Source: Rhizobiaceae bacterium
Lineage (GTDB): Bacteria > Pseudomonadota > Alphaproteobacteria > Rhizobiales > Rhizobiaceae
NCBI GenBank assembly: GCA_027483885.1
Contig: JAIXTO010000184.1
Location: forward strand, 1 to 33,923
Reading direction: 5' to 3'
DNA length: 33,923 nucleotides
Numbering within the stretch: the stretch's first letter is position 1; the number at the start of each line of letters is the position of its first letter. A program made the position numbers and the translations under genes. Below the pieces are notes generated by a model that ran no database searches, was not told where the DNA came from, and was given only the letters and a program-made list of their open reading frames with translations. Of the stretch, positions 25,577-33,112 are shown piece by piece.

Positions 25577-25746
25577 CGAGGGCGGTAATCGGCGTGGACA
25601 TTTGGCAATAGATTTTGCGGCAGTTGCGGGTATTTTCCAATTGTTCCAAAGCACTGCATGGAAATGAGAACTGCCAAAGGTAGCTCTACAGGCTATGGCG
25701 CTTGTCATTCAATTGCATTATGATTCCAACCAAAATGGAGATCGAT

Positions 25747-26055
25747 ATGGCTGCAAATGCACTGGTACAAACTCGTATTGATGCTGAGGTTCGGGATCGT
25801 GCGGCCGTAGTGCTTGGAAATATGGGGCTGACCGTATCGGACGCGGTTCGTATTTTGCTCACCCGCACGGCAAATGAAGGCGCACTGCCGCTTGAACTTC
25901 TTTCAGGCAGCGAGGCCCATGACGCCTGGTTTCGCGCAAAGGTACTTGAAGCGCTGAATGATACTCGACCGGACGTCTCGGACGATGAAGTCGAGATGCA
26001 TTTCGCTGAACGCCGAGCGGCAGCCCGTCTCAACGCGAGTGAGCGCAAATCGTGA
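25747..26055 (+). CDS. RelB/DinJ-family antitoxin
   Basis: This 102-residue antitoxin starts MAANALVQTRIDAEVRDRA, a ribbon-helix-helix DNA-binding N-terminus, followed by the DinJ/RelB pattern MGLTVSDAVRILLTRTANEG (about residues 28-47) and a charged, probably flexible C-terminus that would wrap the toxin. The ATG at 25747 has TGGAG (25736-25740) just upstream; the longer frame to 25702 is less likely. It overlaps the toxin gene by GTGA. Because the toxin is interrupted, this antitoxin may now be an orphan, possibly still neutralising toxins encoded elsewhere. Confidence 0.85.
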   Translation: MAANALVQTRIDAEVRDRAAVVLGNMGLTVSDAVRILLTRTANEGALPLELLSGSEAHDAWFRAKVLEALNDTRPDVSDDEVEMHFAERRAAARLNASERKS

Positions 26056-26345
26056 AGCTTATCTGGTCTGCGTTCGCGTTATCCGATCGCGGCGCCATAT
26101 TTACGTACATAGAAACAGAAAATCCGTCAGCGGCCATTCTGGTTGACGAGCGGATCGTCGCTGCCGTTCGCCGACTGATAGATTTCCCCGCGAGCGGTCG
26201 TGTTGGCAGAATTGCCGGCACCCGCGAACTGGTCATTAACGGCACGCCGTAGGTCGCGGTATATGCAATTACCGAAACAGCGGTCCGCATTCTTCGCGTC
26301 CTCCACGGCGCGCAGGAATGGCCAGACACTTTGCCCACGGCTTAA
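26052..26345 (+). pseudogene. ParE/RelE-superfamily toxin gene interrupted by an in-frame TAG
   Basis: The gene starts at GTG 26052 and encodes a ParE-like toxin (LIWSAFALSDRGAIFTYIE and a DFPASGRVGRIAGTRELVI core). Translation stops after 66 residues at TAG 26250-26252. The same frame continues with VAVYAITETAVRILRVLHGA and QEWPDTLPTA up to TAA 26343-26345, exactly the family's C-terminal strand and helix. The stop falls where most ParE proteins have tyrosine (GTPYVxxY), so one base change from TAT or TAC explains it. The truncated product lacks the last strand and is probably inactive. A sequencing error is the alternative. Confidence 0.82.
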
Positions 26346-26392
26346 ACTTTGTTCTCGGTGATGAGAATGCCAGGTCTGTGGCTCGCGCTGGT

Positions 26393-27328
26393 TCAAGGCA
26401 AAGACCTGGTGCTGTTTCCCAAATATGTCGCGGTCCAGCGTCCCTGTTCGATATTGTCTCTTGCGGCGGCGTGGAGCATGTCGATGAAGTGGCGGGCGGC
26501 GAGCGTGCGTTCTGTGTTGTCGAGTGTGGCGATTAGCCAGGTGACCCAAAGCCCCTCGATTGGCGCCCAGGCAAACTGGGTCAGCGGTGAGTTGACCATG
26601 CCGCAGTAAGGCATGATGGCGTATCCCACCTTGCGGCGGATGAGATCGTCCATCGGCGCATATTCGGTCTCGATGGCGATCCTGGCGCGGCGACCGATGC
26701 GGGCGAATTCGCCTTCGATCAGGGTGCGCAGGCCATCCGGACGCGGTGTGAGGATCAGCGGGCAATCGGCCACCCGGTCGATGGAAATCGGCTGGTCTAC
26801 GGAAAGTCCGCTATCGGTCGGACCGACGAGATAGAGCTGCTCCTTCAACAGCGGTTCCGTATGCAGGTCCGGTTCAGTCAACGGCGCGACAAGAATGCCG
26901 ATATCGATATCCCGGAAGAAGATCGCCTCGCGCAGCTGAAAAGAATGCGCGCCGCGCACGCGAAGCCGCACATGTGGATAGGTCTCGACATACGTCGCGA
27001 CCAGCTCCCCCGTCAACACGCGCCCCATGAAAGGCGGCGCGCCGAAGGCAAGTCGGCCGGAGGGGGTGTTGGCCGCATGGGTCACCTCTCCTGGGACGCG
27101 CGCGATTTCCTCAAGGATCGCCTCTGCTCGCGCGCGAAACACCTCGCCGGCGGGCGTCAGCGTCAGGCCGCGGCCGGTGCGATGGAAGAGGGAGGTTCCG
27201 ATTTCCTGCTCCAGAGCGGCAATCTGCCGGCTCAGCGCGGGCTGCGAAATGTCGAGTTTTTCCGCCACGCGCGACAGATTGCCGAATTCGGCGGCCTTTA
27301 GAAAATACTCCCATTTGCGCAGGTTCAT
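26393..27328 (-). CDS. LysR-family transcriptional regulator
   Basis: This 311-residue regulator has a winged-helix N-terminus (LRKWEYFLKAAEFGNLSRVA, then ISQPALSRQIAALEQEIG, residues 3-60) and an effector domain of the CbbR/NAC-like type. I chose the ATG at 27328, with GGGAG (27338-27334) six bases upstream; the extended start at 27358 has no support. It is divergent from the NMT1-type ABC operon starting at 27461, the classic LysR arrangement, and probably activates that operon in response to its substrate. Confidence 0.92.
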   Translation of the reverse strand: MNLRKWEYFLKAAEFGNLSRVAEKLDISQPALSRQIAALEQEIGTSLFHRTGRGLTLTPAGEVFRARAEAILEEIARVPGEVTHAANTPSGRLAFGAPPFMGRVLTGELVATYVETYPHVRLRVRGAHSFQLREAIFFRDIDIGILVAPLTEPDLHTEPLLKEQLYLVGPTDSGLSVDQPISIDRVADCPLILTPRPDGLRTLIEGEFARIGRRARIAIETEYAPMDDLIRRKVGYAIMPYCGMVNSPLTQFAWAPIEGLWVTWLIATLDNTERTLAARHFIDMLHAAARDNIEQGRWTATYLGNSTRSLP

Positions 27329-27363
27329 GAGAGGCTCCCGACCTCGGCAGATATGCATTCAAG

Positions 27364-27419
27364 GTTATAGCTGAACTGCTGTTCTGTCTATTGATGAAAG
27401 TCAGGCGTCTTGGGATAGT
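27364..27419 (+). promoter_or_regulatory. Candidate promoter and LysR site for the ThDP/ABC operon
   Basis: TTGATG (27391-27396) and GATAGT (27414-27419), spaced 17 nt, form a plausible sigma-70 promoter about 40 nt before the binding-protein gene. Upstream, GTT-N7-AAC (27364-27376) within AGGTTATAGCTGAACT is a weak LysR-type dyad, located where an activator would sit. Both elements are weak matches. Confidence 0.4.
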
Positions 27420-27460
27420 GCTGTCCAAGGGTTGAGGAGCCCGCATTCGAGGAGGAAACC

Positions 27461-28387
27461 ATGTTGAAACGCGCCATCATGATCGCGAGCACGCTCGCCG
27501 TTGCCACCATTCCGGCTTTCGCTGACACGAAGATCGCCATCGGCACGCCGCCAATCGCTGAAGTCGAAGCGGCCTTCGTCGCCAAGGATGAAGGCCTGTT
27601 CGAGAGACACGGCCTGCAGGTGGAGTTTCTCCCCACAGGATCGAACCAGACGCTGGTGGCCTCTCTGGTCGCGGGCTCTCACCAGATCGTCGCCATATCT
27701 CCAACCGTGCTGCTGCAGGCGGTGGATAGTGGCATCGATCTTGTCGTCGTCGCCAATTGCGGCGTCACTGCACCACGCACCGCCAAGAATGTCGGGCTTG
27801 CCGTCCGTGAGGGCGTTGCCGTGGACAAACCGGAGGATCTCGTGGGTAAGAAGGTGGGTACGCCCAGCATTGGCGGCACGCTTGATATTCTGTTTCGGCA
27901 GTGGCTGAAGCAGAAAAACATTGCGGAAAAGAGCGTCACCTTCATCGAGGTGCCGATCCCCAACACTGCCGACGTTTTGAAGGGCGGCACGATTGACGCC
28001 ATCATCGCCGGGCAGCCTTCGCTGGGACGCGCTGTCAGCCAGTCCAGTGGCAAGGTGGCCTTCCACTTTATGTCGGATCTTCCCGCAGACATTCCCTACA
28101 CAACCTTTGTCGCCACGCGCGAATGGGCCAAGGCGAATGCCGCCGCCATCACATCCTTTCGCGCAGCCTTCGGTCAGTCAGCGGATTTCATTGGCAAGAA
28201 CCAGGAAAAGACCCGCGAAATCGTTTCGAAATACACACGTCTGCCCATCGAGGTTCTGACCAAGATCGAGTTGCCGGAATGCAAGCCCGTGCCGACGGTT
28301 GCAGCACTCGACTACCTCCAGGATGCGATGCGCGAAGGCGGACTGCTGAGCGGCAGGATCGATACCGCAGGGCTGATCGCACCCTGA
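27461..28387 (+). CDS. ABC transporter substrate-binding protein, NMT1/taurine/nitrate type
   Basis: This 308-residue periplasmic protein has a signal peptide (cleavage after about A21, in TIPAFA). Its fold pattern is that of NMT1/SsuA/TauA-type binding proteins: PPIAEVEAAFVAKDEGLFERHGLQVEF, and GKKVGTPSIGGTLDILFRQWL around residue 130. The family binds sulfonates, nitrate, pyrimidine precursors and assorted small organic acids; the ligand is not readable here. GAGGAGGAAAC precedes the ATG. A short GC hairpin follows the stop. Confidence 0.9.
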   Translation: MLKRAIMIASTLAVATIPAFADTKIAIGTPPIAEVEAAFVAKDEGLFERHGLQVEFLPTGSNQTLVASLVAGSHQIVAISPTVLLQAVDSGIDLVVVANCGVTAPRTAKNVGLAVREGVAVDKPEDLVGKKVGTPSIGGTLDILFRQWLKQKNIAEKSVTFIEVPIPNTADVLKGGTIDAIIAGQPSLGRAVSQSSGKVAFHFMSDLPADIPYTTFVATREWAKANAAAITSFRAAFGQSADFIGKNQEKTREIVSKYTRLPIEVLTKIELPECKPVPTVAALDYLQDAMREGGLLSGRIDTAGLIAP

Positions 28388-28397
28388 CCGCACACGC

Positions 28398-28411
28398 GCG
28401 CCGGCGGGCGC
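28398..28411 (+). terminator. GC hairpin after the NMT1-type binding-protein gene
   Basis: GCGCC (28398-28402), loop GGCG, and GGCGC (28407-28411) form a compact stem-loop in the 69-nt gap before the ThDP enzyme gene. It may be a partial attenuator or 3' stabiliser, as after the other two binding-protein genes in this window. Confidence 0.45.
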
Positions 28412-28456
28412 AGATCCGTTCAACGACCGCCTTTTTGATACGTTACAGGTGACATC

Positions 28457-30202
28457 ATGATCCAGATGACCGGCGCAGAAGCGCTGACCCGTTTGCTCGT
28501 TCTCGAAGCCGTGCCCTTCGTGTTCGGCATTGCCGGGGGCAAGCTTAACCCTCTGCTCCATGCCATTTCGCAGGAACCCTCCATCCGTTATCTCGGGGTT
28601 CGCCATGAGGCTGCCGGCCCGCTGATGGGCGCGGCCATTGCGGCAGCGAGCGGCCGGATCTGCGTCGCCCTTGGCGAAATGGGGCCGGGTTCCGCCAATC
28701 TGGTCGGCGGTCTCGGAACGGCCTTCAACAACAACCTGCCGCTCCTGCTCATCACCTCCAACAATCATCTTGCGGCCTCCTATCCAAACCGCGGCATGTT
28801 CATGGATCTCGATACGCATGCGCTCCTGAAGCCTCTCACCAAATGGAGCGCCGTTGTTCATGATGGACGCAGATTGCCCGATCTCGTGCGTGACGCCTTC
28901 CGCCATGCCCTGACCGGGCGAAAGGGGCCGGTGCATCTCGATGTGCCGCAGGAAATCCTCGGCGGTCGCTTCGAGTTCGATGAGGCGGTGTTTTCCCTCT
29001 TGCCCGAACAGTATCGGTCGGTCGAAGGGCCGCGTGCGCCGGCCGGGCAGATTGCAAGGGCCGCCGACGTGTTGGCTGCGGCGCAACGGCCGCTTCTGGT
29101 CGCCGGCGGCGGCGTGGTGTCGGCAAATGGCGGCGATCTGTTCCGCCAGCTTCTTGCCCATATCAAGGCGCCGGCACTTGCGACCCAGATGGGCATCGGC
29201 ACGGTGCCGTCCAATTCGCCTTATTTCATCGGACATGGCGGCATCATCGGCGGCGATGCTGTGCAGACGGCATTCAAGCAGGCGGATGTGATCCTTGCGG
29301 TCGGCTGCCGGTTTTCATCCTGGTTATGGGATGACGGTGGGGCGCTGACCAAAGGTGATGCGCAACTCATCAACATCAACATTGACCCCATGAGCCTTGG
29401 CGCCAATACGCCCCATGCGCTGGGCATATGGGCCGATGCGGCCAGCGCGCTCAAGGATCTGATTGACGCGATCGCAAGCCGCACGATGGCGGATACCTCC
29501 GGCTGGCTCACGCATCTGCGGGGTATCCATGCGGGATACCAGTCAAAGCTTGCAGACATGAGCAAGGACGAAGGTGCCATCATGCACCCGGCGCGCCTGG
29601 GAACGGCCCTCGGTCGGTTGCTGCCGCAGGATGCGCTGATTGCCTATGACGGTGGCCACACGTCCTTCTGGAGCAATGACCTGACGCCGGCAACCGTTGA
29701 GCGGACCCGCTTTCATGAGCCTGGGATGTGCCAGCTCGGCTTTGGAACGCCCTATGCGGTTGCCCTGAAGCTGCTGCATCCCGACCGCCCGGTCTTTAAT
29801 ATCTGCGGCGATGGTGCCTTCGGCTTCACACTGTCGGAACTTGATACGGCCCGTCGTTATGGTCTGCCGATCATCAACATCATTCACAACAATGCATCCT
29901 GGGGCGTCATCAAGATGGGCCAGCGCAAGAGTTTCGATTTCTCGTTCGGGGCGGATCTGGAGGGAACGGATTACGCCGAGATCGCCCGTGGTTTTGGTTG
30001 CCATGGCGAGGTTGTGACGCAAGAAGAGGAGATCGGTCCAGCCCTTGAAAGAGCGATAACCTCTGGCCTTCCGGCTGTTCTCGATTGCCGTGTTCGCTTT
30101 GAGGCGCATCCCAGCATGCCGTATTTTGCCCGGATGAACGCCTACGGTTATCCGAAGGGCGCCAGTGCCGGCCCGCATGCTGCTCTCGTGAAAGGAGCCT
30201 GA
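28457..30202 (+). CDS. Thiamine-diphosphate-dependent enzyme, acetolactate synthase-like
   Basis: This 581-residue three-domain ThDP enzyme has an N-terminal pyrimidine-binding domain with the catalytic glutamate E51 (VRHEAAGPLMGAA), a middle domain from about residue 190 (RPLLVAGGGVVSANGG) and a C-terminal diphosphate-binding domain with the GDG...NN motif (CGDGAFGF near residue 451, IIHNNASWG near residue 476). Such enzymes act on 2-oxo acids or acyl donors: acetolactate synthase, sulfoacetaldehyde acetyltransferase, benzoylformate decarboxylase, oxalyl-CoA decarboxylase. No small regulatory subunit gene is present, so biosynthetic acetolactate synthase is unlikely. AGGTGA precedes the ATG. 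It sits inside an ABC importer operon, so it probably acts on the imported compound or an early product. Confidence 0.88.
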   Translation: MIQMTGAEALTRLLVLEAVPFVFGIAGGKLNPLLHAISQEPSIRYLGVRHEAAGPLMGAAIAAASGRICVALGEMGPGSANLVGGLGTAFNNNLPLLLITSNNHLAASYPNRGMFMDLDTHALLKPLTKWSAVVHDGRRLPDLVRDAFRHALTGRKGPVHLDVPQEILGGRFEFDEAVFSLLPEQYRSVEGPRAPAGQIARAADVLAAAQRPLLVAGGGVVSANGGDLFRQLLAHIKAPALATQMGIGTVPSNSPYFIGHGGIIGGDAVQTAFKQADVILAVGCRFSSWLWDDGGALTKGDAQLININIDPMSLGANTPHALGIWADAASALKDLIDAIASRTMADTSGWLTHLRGIHAGYQSKLADMSKDEGAIMHPARLGTALGRLLPQDALIAYDGGHTSFWSNDLTPATVERTRFHEPGMCQLGFGTPYAVALKLLHPDRPVFNICGDGAFGFTLSELDTARRYGLPIINIIHNNASWGVIKMGQRKSFDFSFGADLEGTDYAEIARGFGCHGEVVTQEEEIGPALERAITSGLPAVLDCRVRFEAHPSMPYFARMNAYGYPKGASAGPHAALVKGA

Positions 30203-30203
30203 C

Positions 30204-31031
30204 ATGGCCGTAACCCAAGCACCTTTCCATGCCGGAGAGTTTGATAGGGCGGACCCGGTGCCCCGCAGCGTGCAACCTCGCATCCGCATTCGCGATGTGA
30301 CGCTTTCCTATGGCGCCCTGCAGATCATCGGCGGTATCAGCGTCGACATTGCGCCGGGCGAAACCATTTCAGTCATCGGCCCGTCCGGTTGCGGCAAGAC
30401 GACATTGCTGAGGATGCTGGCAGGCCTTGCAAAACCCACCTCCGGCAGCGTTGAGCTTGACGGATCGGTTCTGGCCGGTCCGAACCGTTCCGTCGCCATC
30501 GTCTTCCAGGATTATGGCAAGGCGCTTTTGCCCTGGCGCACGGCAGCTGGAAATGTGTCGCTGGCGCTTGAGGCACGCGGTTGCCCTGCAAGGGAACGCC
30601 CGGAGATCATCCGCGACCTCCTGGACAAGATTGGCCTTGGTCGCCATGCGGACAAATACCCGTCGGAAATGTCCGGTGGCATGCAGCAACGTCTTCAGAT
30701 TGCCCGTTGTCTTGCACAGGAACCGAAGGTGCTTTTGATGGACGAGCCCTTTGGCGCGCTGGATGCCATGACCCGCCAGGCGCTTCAGGATGAAGTCCTG
30801 TCGCTCGTCGCAATGACGGGCGCGACCATGGTGTTTGTCACCCACGATCTGGAGGAGGCGATTTATCTGGGGGATCGTATCGTCTGCCTGCAGCCCAATC
30901 CGGGTCGTGTCGGCCGCATGGTGGATGTTCGGCTGGCCCGGCCGCGCGATCAGCTGATGACCCGCGAGGATCCTGAATTCCTGCGCCTGCGGCGTGAGCT
31001 TTACGATCTTATCAAGGACGATCACCAATGA
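30204..31031 (+). CDS. ABC transporter ATP-binding protein, SsuB/TauB-like
   Basis: This is the ATPase of the NMT1-type importer (275 residues). An N-terminal extension of about 25 residues precedes the core. Motifs are Walker A GPSGCGKTT (about residue 60), Q-loop FQDYGKALLPWRT, signature MSGGMQQRL, Walker B VLLMDEPFGALDAMTR and H-loop FVTHDLEEAIYLGDRI. PWRTA near the Q-loop is characteristic of sulfonate/nitrate/taurine-type ATPases. AAAGGAG precedes the ATG, one base after the ThDP enzyme stop. Confidence 0.94.
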   Translation: MAVTQAPFHAGEFDRADPVPRSVQPRIRIRDVTLSYGALQIIGGISVDIAPGETISVIGPSGCGKTTLLRMLAGLAKPTSGSVELDGSVLAGPNRSVAIVFQDYGKALLPWRTAAGNVSLALEARGCPARERPEIIRDLLDKIGLGRHADKYPSEMSGGMQQRLQIARCLAQEPKVLLMDEPFGALDAMTRQALQDEVLSLVAMTGATMVFVTHDLEEAIYLGDRIVCLQPNPGRVGRMVDVRLARPRDQLMTREDPEFLRLRRELYDLIKDDHQ

Positions 31032-31798
31032 GATCCGTGCTCAAGACCAGCTGGCGCGCGGCCCTTCTGCCCGTTGTCGTCATCGTGGTGGCGCAGATCG
31101 CTGCGACCGCCACGCAATTGGAAAGCGACAGTCTTGCAAGTCCCATAGACATCGTTGCCGCCTTCTTCGCCGTCCTCACGGATGGATCGCTGCTGCGGGC
31201 AACGGCCGATACGCTGATGGCTGCCTTCTGCGGCTGCGTTCTTGGTGTCGGCGCCGGTTCGCTTATCGGCATCGTTCTGGGGCTCTTTCGTCTGGCCGAT
31301 GACAGTCTCGACCTGACCATCGAGTTGTTGCGGCCGGTGCCGGTTGTTGCCCTGATCCCTGTGGTCATGATGTTGCTGGGATTTGGTGCACGCATGGAGA
31401 TTGTCATCATCGCGCTCGGGCTTTTGTGGCCTTCGATCGTGCTGGCGCGCGCAGCCGTCAGGGAAGTCGAACCGCGGCTGATGGAAGTGTCGGCCGTGCT
31501 CATGCTCGGCTTTTCTGCAAGGCTCACCAAGATCGTTCTTCCGGCCATCGTGCCGCAATTGTTCATGTCGCTCAAGCTTGCCGCAGGCTACGCTCTTGTG
31601 GTCGCGGTTACGGTGGAAATCACCGCCAATCCCTTTGGTCTTGGCTACGGAATCATGATGGCGCAGCAGGCGCTGCGGCCGGCGGAAATGTTTGCCTATC
31701 TGCTCTGGATCGGTGCCATCGGCTGGTTGATCAGCCTCCTGCTCAACGCGGCGCAACGCCGTGTCCTGCCGGCCTTTGCAAAGGGAGACGCACGATGA
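31028..31798 (+). CDS. ABC transporter permease, SsuC/TauC-like (first)
   Basis: This 256-residue permease has an N-terminal anchor (LLPVVVIVVAQIAA), a TLMAAFCGCVLGVGAGSLIGIVLG segment and the family EAA-type loop EPRLMEVSAVLMLGFSARLTKIVLP (about residue 155). It starts in an ATGA overlap with the ATPase gene and ends in an ATGA overlap with a second, related permease. Sulfonate and taurine importers normally use one permease gene as a homodimer, so the pair suggests a heterodimeric channel. Confidence 0.92.
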   Translation: MRSVLKTSWRAALLPVVVIVVAQIAATATQLESDSLASPIDIVAAFFAVLTDGSLLRATADTLMAAFCGCVLGVGAGSLIGIVLGLFRLADDSLDLTIELLRPVPVVALIPVVMMLLGFGARMEIVIIALGLLWPSIVLARAAVREVEPRLMEVSAVLMLGFSARLTKIVLPAIVPQLFMSLKLAAGYALVVAVTVEITANPFGLGYGIMMAQQALRPAEMFAYLLWIGAIGWLISLLLNAAQRRVLPAFAKGDAR

Positions 31799-32559
31799 GA
31801 ACGAGTTCTTTGCGCAAGGTCTTTCTGGGGCTCCTGGGCCTTGCGGTGTTCATCCTTGTCTGGAAGCTGATCACCGACGCCAAACTCGTCTCGCCGATCT
31901 TCTTTCCAAGCCCGGAGCGCACCCTGGCGTCGCTCATCAAGGGGCTTTCCGGCGGCGCCCTTCTTGGGCAGACGCTTGAGACAGTTCAGCGCATGCTGCT
32001 TGGCTGGCTGCTTGCGTCGCTCGTTGGCATCATGCTCGGTGCTCTGATCGGTGTTTCCCGCCGGGCCCGTGCCTTCATCGCTCCCACGCTCGAGCTTCTT
32101 CGGCCGCTGCCTGCCTCTGCCATGATCCCGATTGCCATTGCCTTTCTCGGCTTTTCGAACCCGATGGTGCTGGTGGTCATCGCCTTTGGCGCTCTCTGGC
32201 CGATGCTGCTTGCCACCATTCACGGTTTTGCTGCCATGGAGCCGCGACTTTACGAGGTAAGTGCCGTGCTGGGTCTCACCCGCCTGCAAACCATCTGGAA
32301 ACTCGCTTTGCCAAGCGCCATGCCGATGATTCTGGCCAGCTTGCGGCTCGGCCTCACCATCTCGTTGATCCTTGCCATCGTCGGTGAAATGCTGGCAAGC
32401 CGCGATGGCCTTGGCCAAAGCATCTTGCTTGCCAGCCGCAGTTTCCGCTCGGCGGATCTTTTTGCCGGCATTGTCATCCTGGGCGCGATCGGCCTTGTCG
32501 GCAGCCGTCTCCTGTCTCTTGCCGAAGCCCGTCTCCTGCGGTGGCAGGCCACTCGATAA
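31795..32559 (+). CDS. ABC transporter permease, SsuC/TauC-like (second)
   Basis: This 254-residue permease, from the ATG at 31795, has an AAGGGAG ribosome site inside the previous gene's end. A much longer frame open back to 31426 is an overlap artefact. The protein starts with LRKVFLGLLGLAVFILVWKL and has the FFPSPERTLASL motif common in this family, plus the loop EPRLYEVSAVLGLTRLQTIWKLALP (about residue 155). It is clearly paralogous to the preceding permease but not a recent copy, which supports a long-standing heterodimer. Confidence 0.92.
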   Translation: MRTSSLRKVFLGLLGLAVFILVWKLITDAKLVSPIFFPSPERTLASLIKGLSGGALLGQTLETVQRMLLGWLLASLVGIMLGALIGVSRRARAFIAPTLELLRPLPASAMIPIAIAFLGFSNPMVLVVIAFGALWPMLLATIHGFAAMEPRLYEVSAVLGLTRLQTIWKLALPSAMPMILASLRLGLTISLILAIVGEMLASRDGLGQSILLASRSFRSADLFAGIVILGAIGLVGSRLLSLAEARLLRWQATR

Positions 32560-32579
32560 TCTTTAAACCCCAACTGGAT

Positions 32580-33020
32580 ATGACCATGTTCAAGCTCTCC
32601 GACGCCACAATCATCATCGATGCGGCACTTGCCGAAGCGCGGTCCCGCTCACTCGCGCCGCTTGCGGTGGCCGTGCTGGATGCAGGCGGGCATCTCATTG
32701 CCTATCAGCGGGAAGACGGCGCGGGCATCGTCCGCTTCGATATCGCCTATGGCAAAGCCTGGGGATCGCTGGGTATGGGTTTTGGCACCCGCGAACTGAC
32801 CGAGCGTGCGGCGAAGAACCCTGCATTCATCACGGTTCTGGCCACAGTCAGCGGCGGGCGCATGGTGCCTTCGCCGGGTGGCGTTCTCGTTGTCAACAAG
32901 GATGGCATCGTGATCGGCGCCGTCGGAATTTCCGGAGATATCGGCGACAATGACGAGATCTGCGCTATCGTCGGCATTGAGAAAGCCGGCTTGCGCGCTG
33001 CTCCGAAAACCGTCGCCTGA
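32580..33020 (+). CDS. GlcG/HbpS-family protein (PF03928-like)
   Basis: This 146-residue small protein has LAVAVLDAGGHLIAYQREDGA near the N-terminus and a late GAVGISGDIGDNDEICA, the hallmark of the GlcG/HbpS family. Members include heme-binding HbpS and proteins of glycolate, propanediol and corrinoid operons, and are often found as small accessory proteins of unknown role. It has no signal peptide, so it is probably cytoplasmic. The ATG at 32580 and one at 32586 are both possible; the ribosome site is weak. Its position at the end of the ABC/ThDP operon suggests an auxiliary role with the ThDP enzyme, which is inference. Confidence 0.85.
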   Translation: MTMFKLSDATIIIDAALAEARSRSLAPLAVAVLDAGGHLIAYQREDGAGIVRFDIAYGKAWGSLGMGFGTRELTERAAKNPAFITVLATVSGGRMVPSPGGVLVVNKDGIVIGAVGISGDIGDNDEICAIVGIEKAGLRAAPKTVA

Positions 33021-33032
33021 TTGCAACAGGCT

Positions 33033-33098
33033 GGGTTCCCGGTCAACCTCGTTCCGCGCAGCGCCAAATCGCAAGGAACCCGGATGACGAAGCGGAAC
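33033..33098. terminator. Interleaved inverted repeats between convergent genes
   Basis: GGGTTCC (33033-33039) is inverted at 33075-33081, and GTTCCGC (33051-33057) is inverted at 33092-33098. The two pairings exclude each other and lie in the 92-bp gap between convergent genes, so they may serve as a two-sided terminator. Loops are long, so the support is modest. Confidence 0.35.
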
Positions 33099-33112
33099 AA
33101 TCCCTGATGCCT

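Noticed and set aside
25419..25708. Small minus-strand frames in the spacer before the toxin-antitoxin genes.
   Set aside because: No ribosome site, no recognisable motif, and they overlap the palindromes and the LysR gene end.
28457..30202. Sulfoacetaldehyde acetyltransferase (Xsc) or biosynthetic acetolactate synthase as a firm call.
   Set aside because: No phosphotransacetylase or taurine dehydrogenase/aminotransferase genes and no acetolactate synthase small subunit lie nearby; the sequence supports only the ThDP superfamily.
31426..31794. Upstream extension of the second SsuC-like permease by 123 codons.
   Set aside because: The extension lies wholly within the first permease gene in another frame; the ATG at 31795 has a ribosome site and an ATGA overlap.
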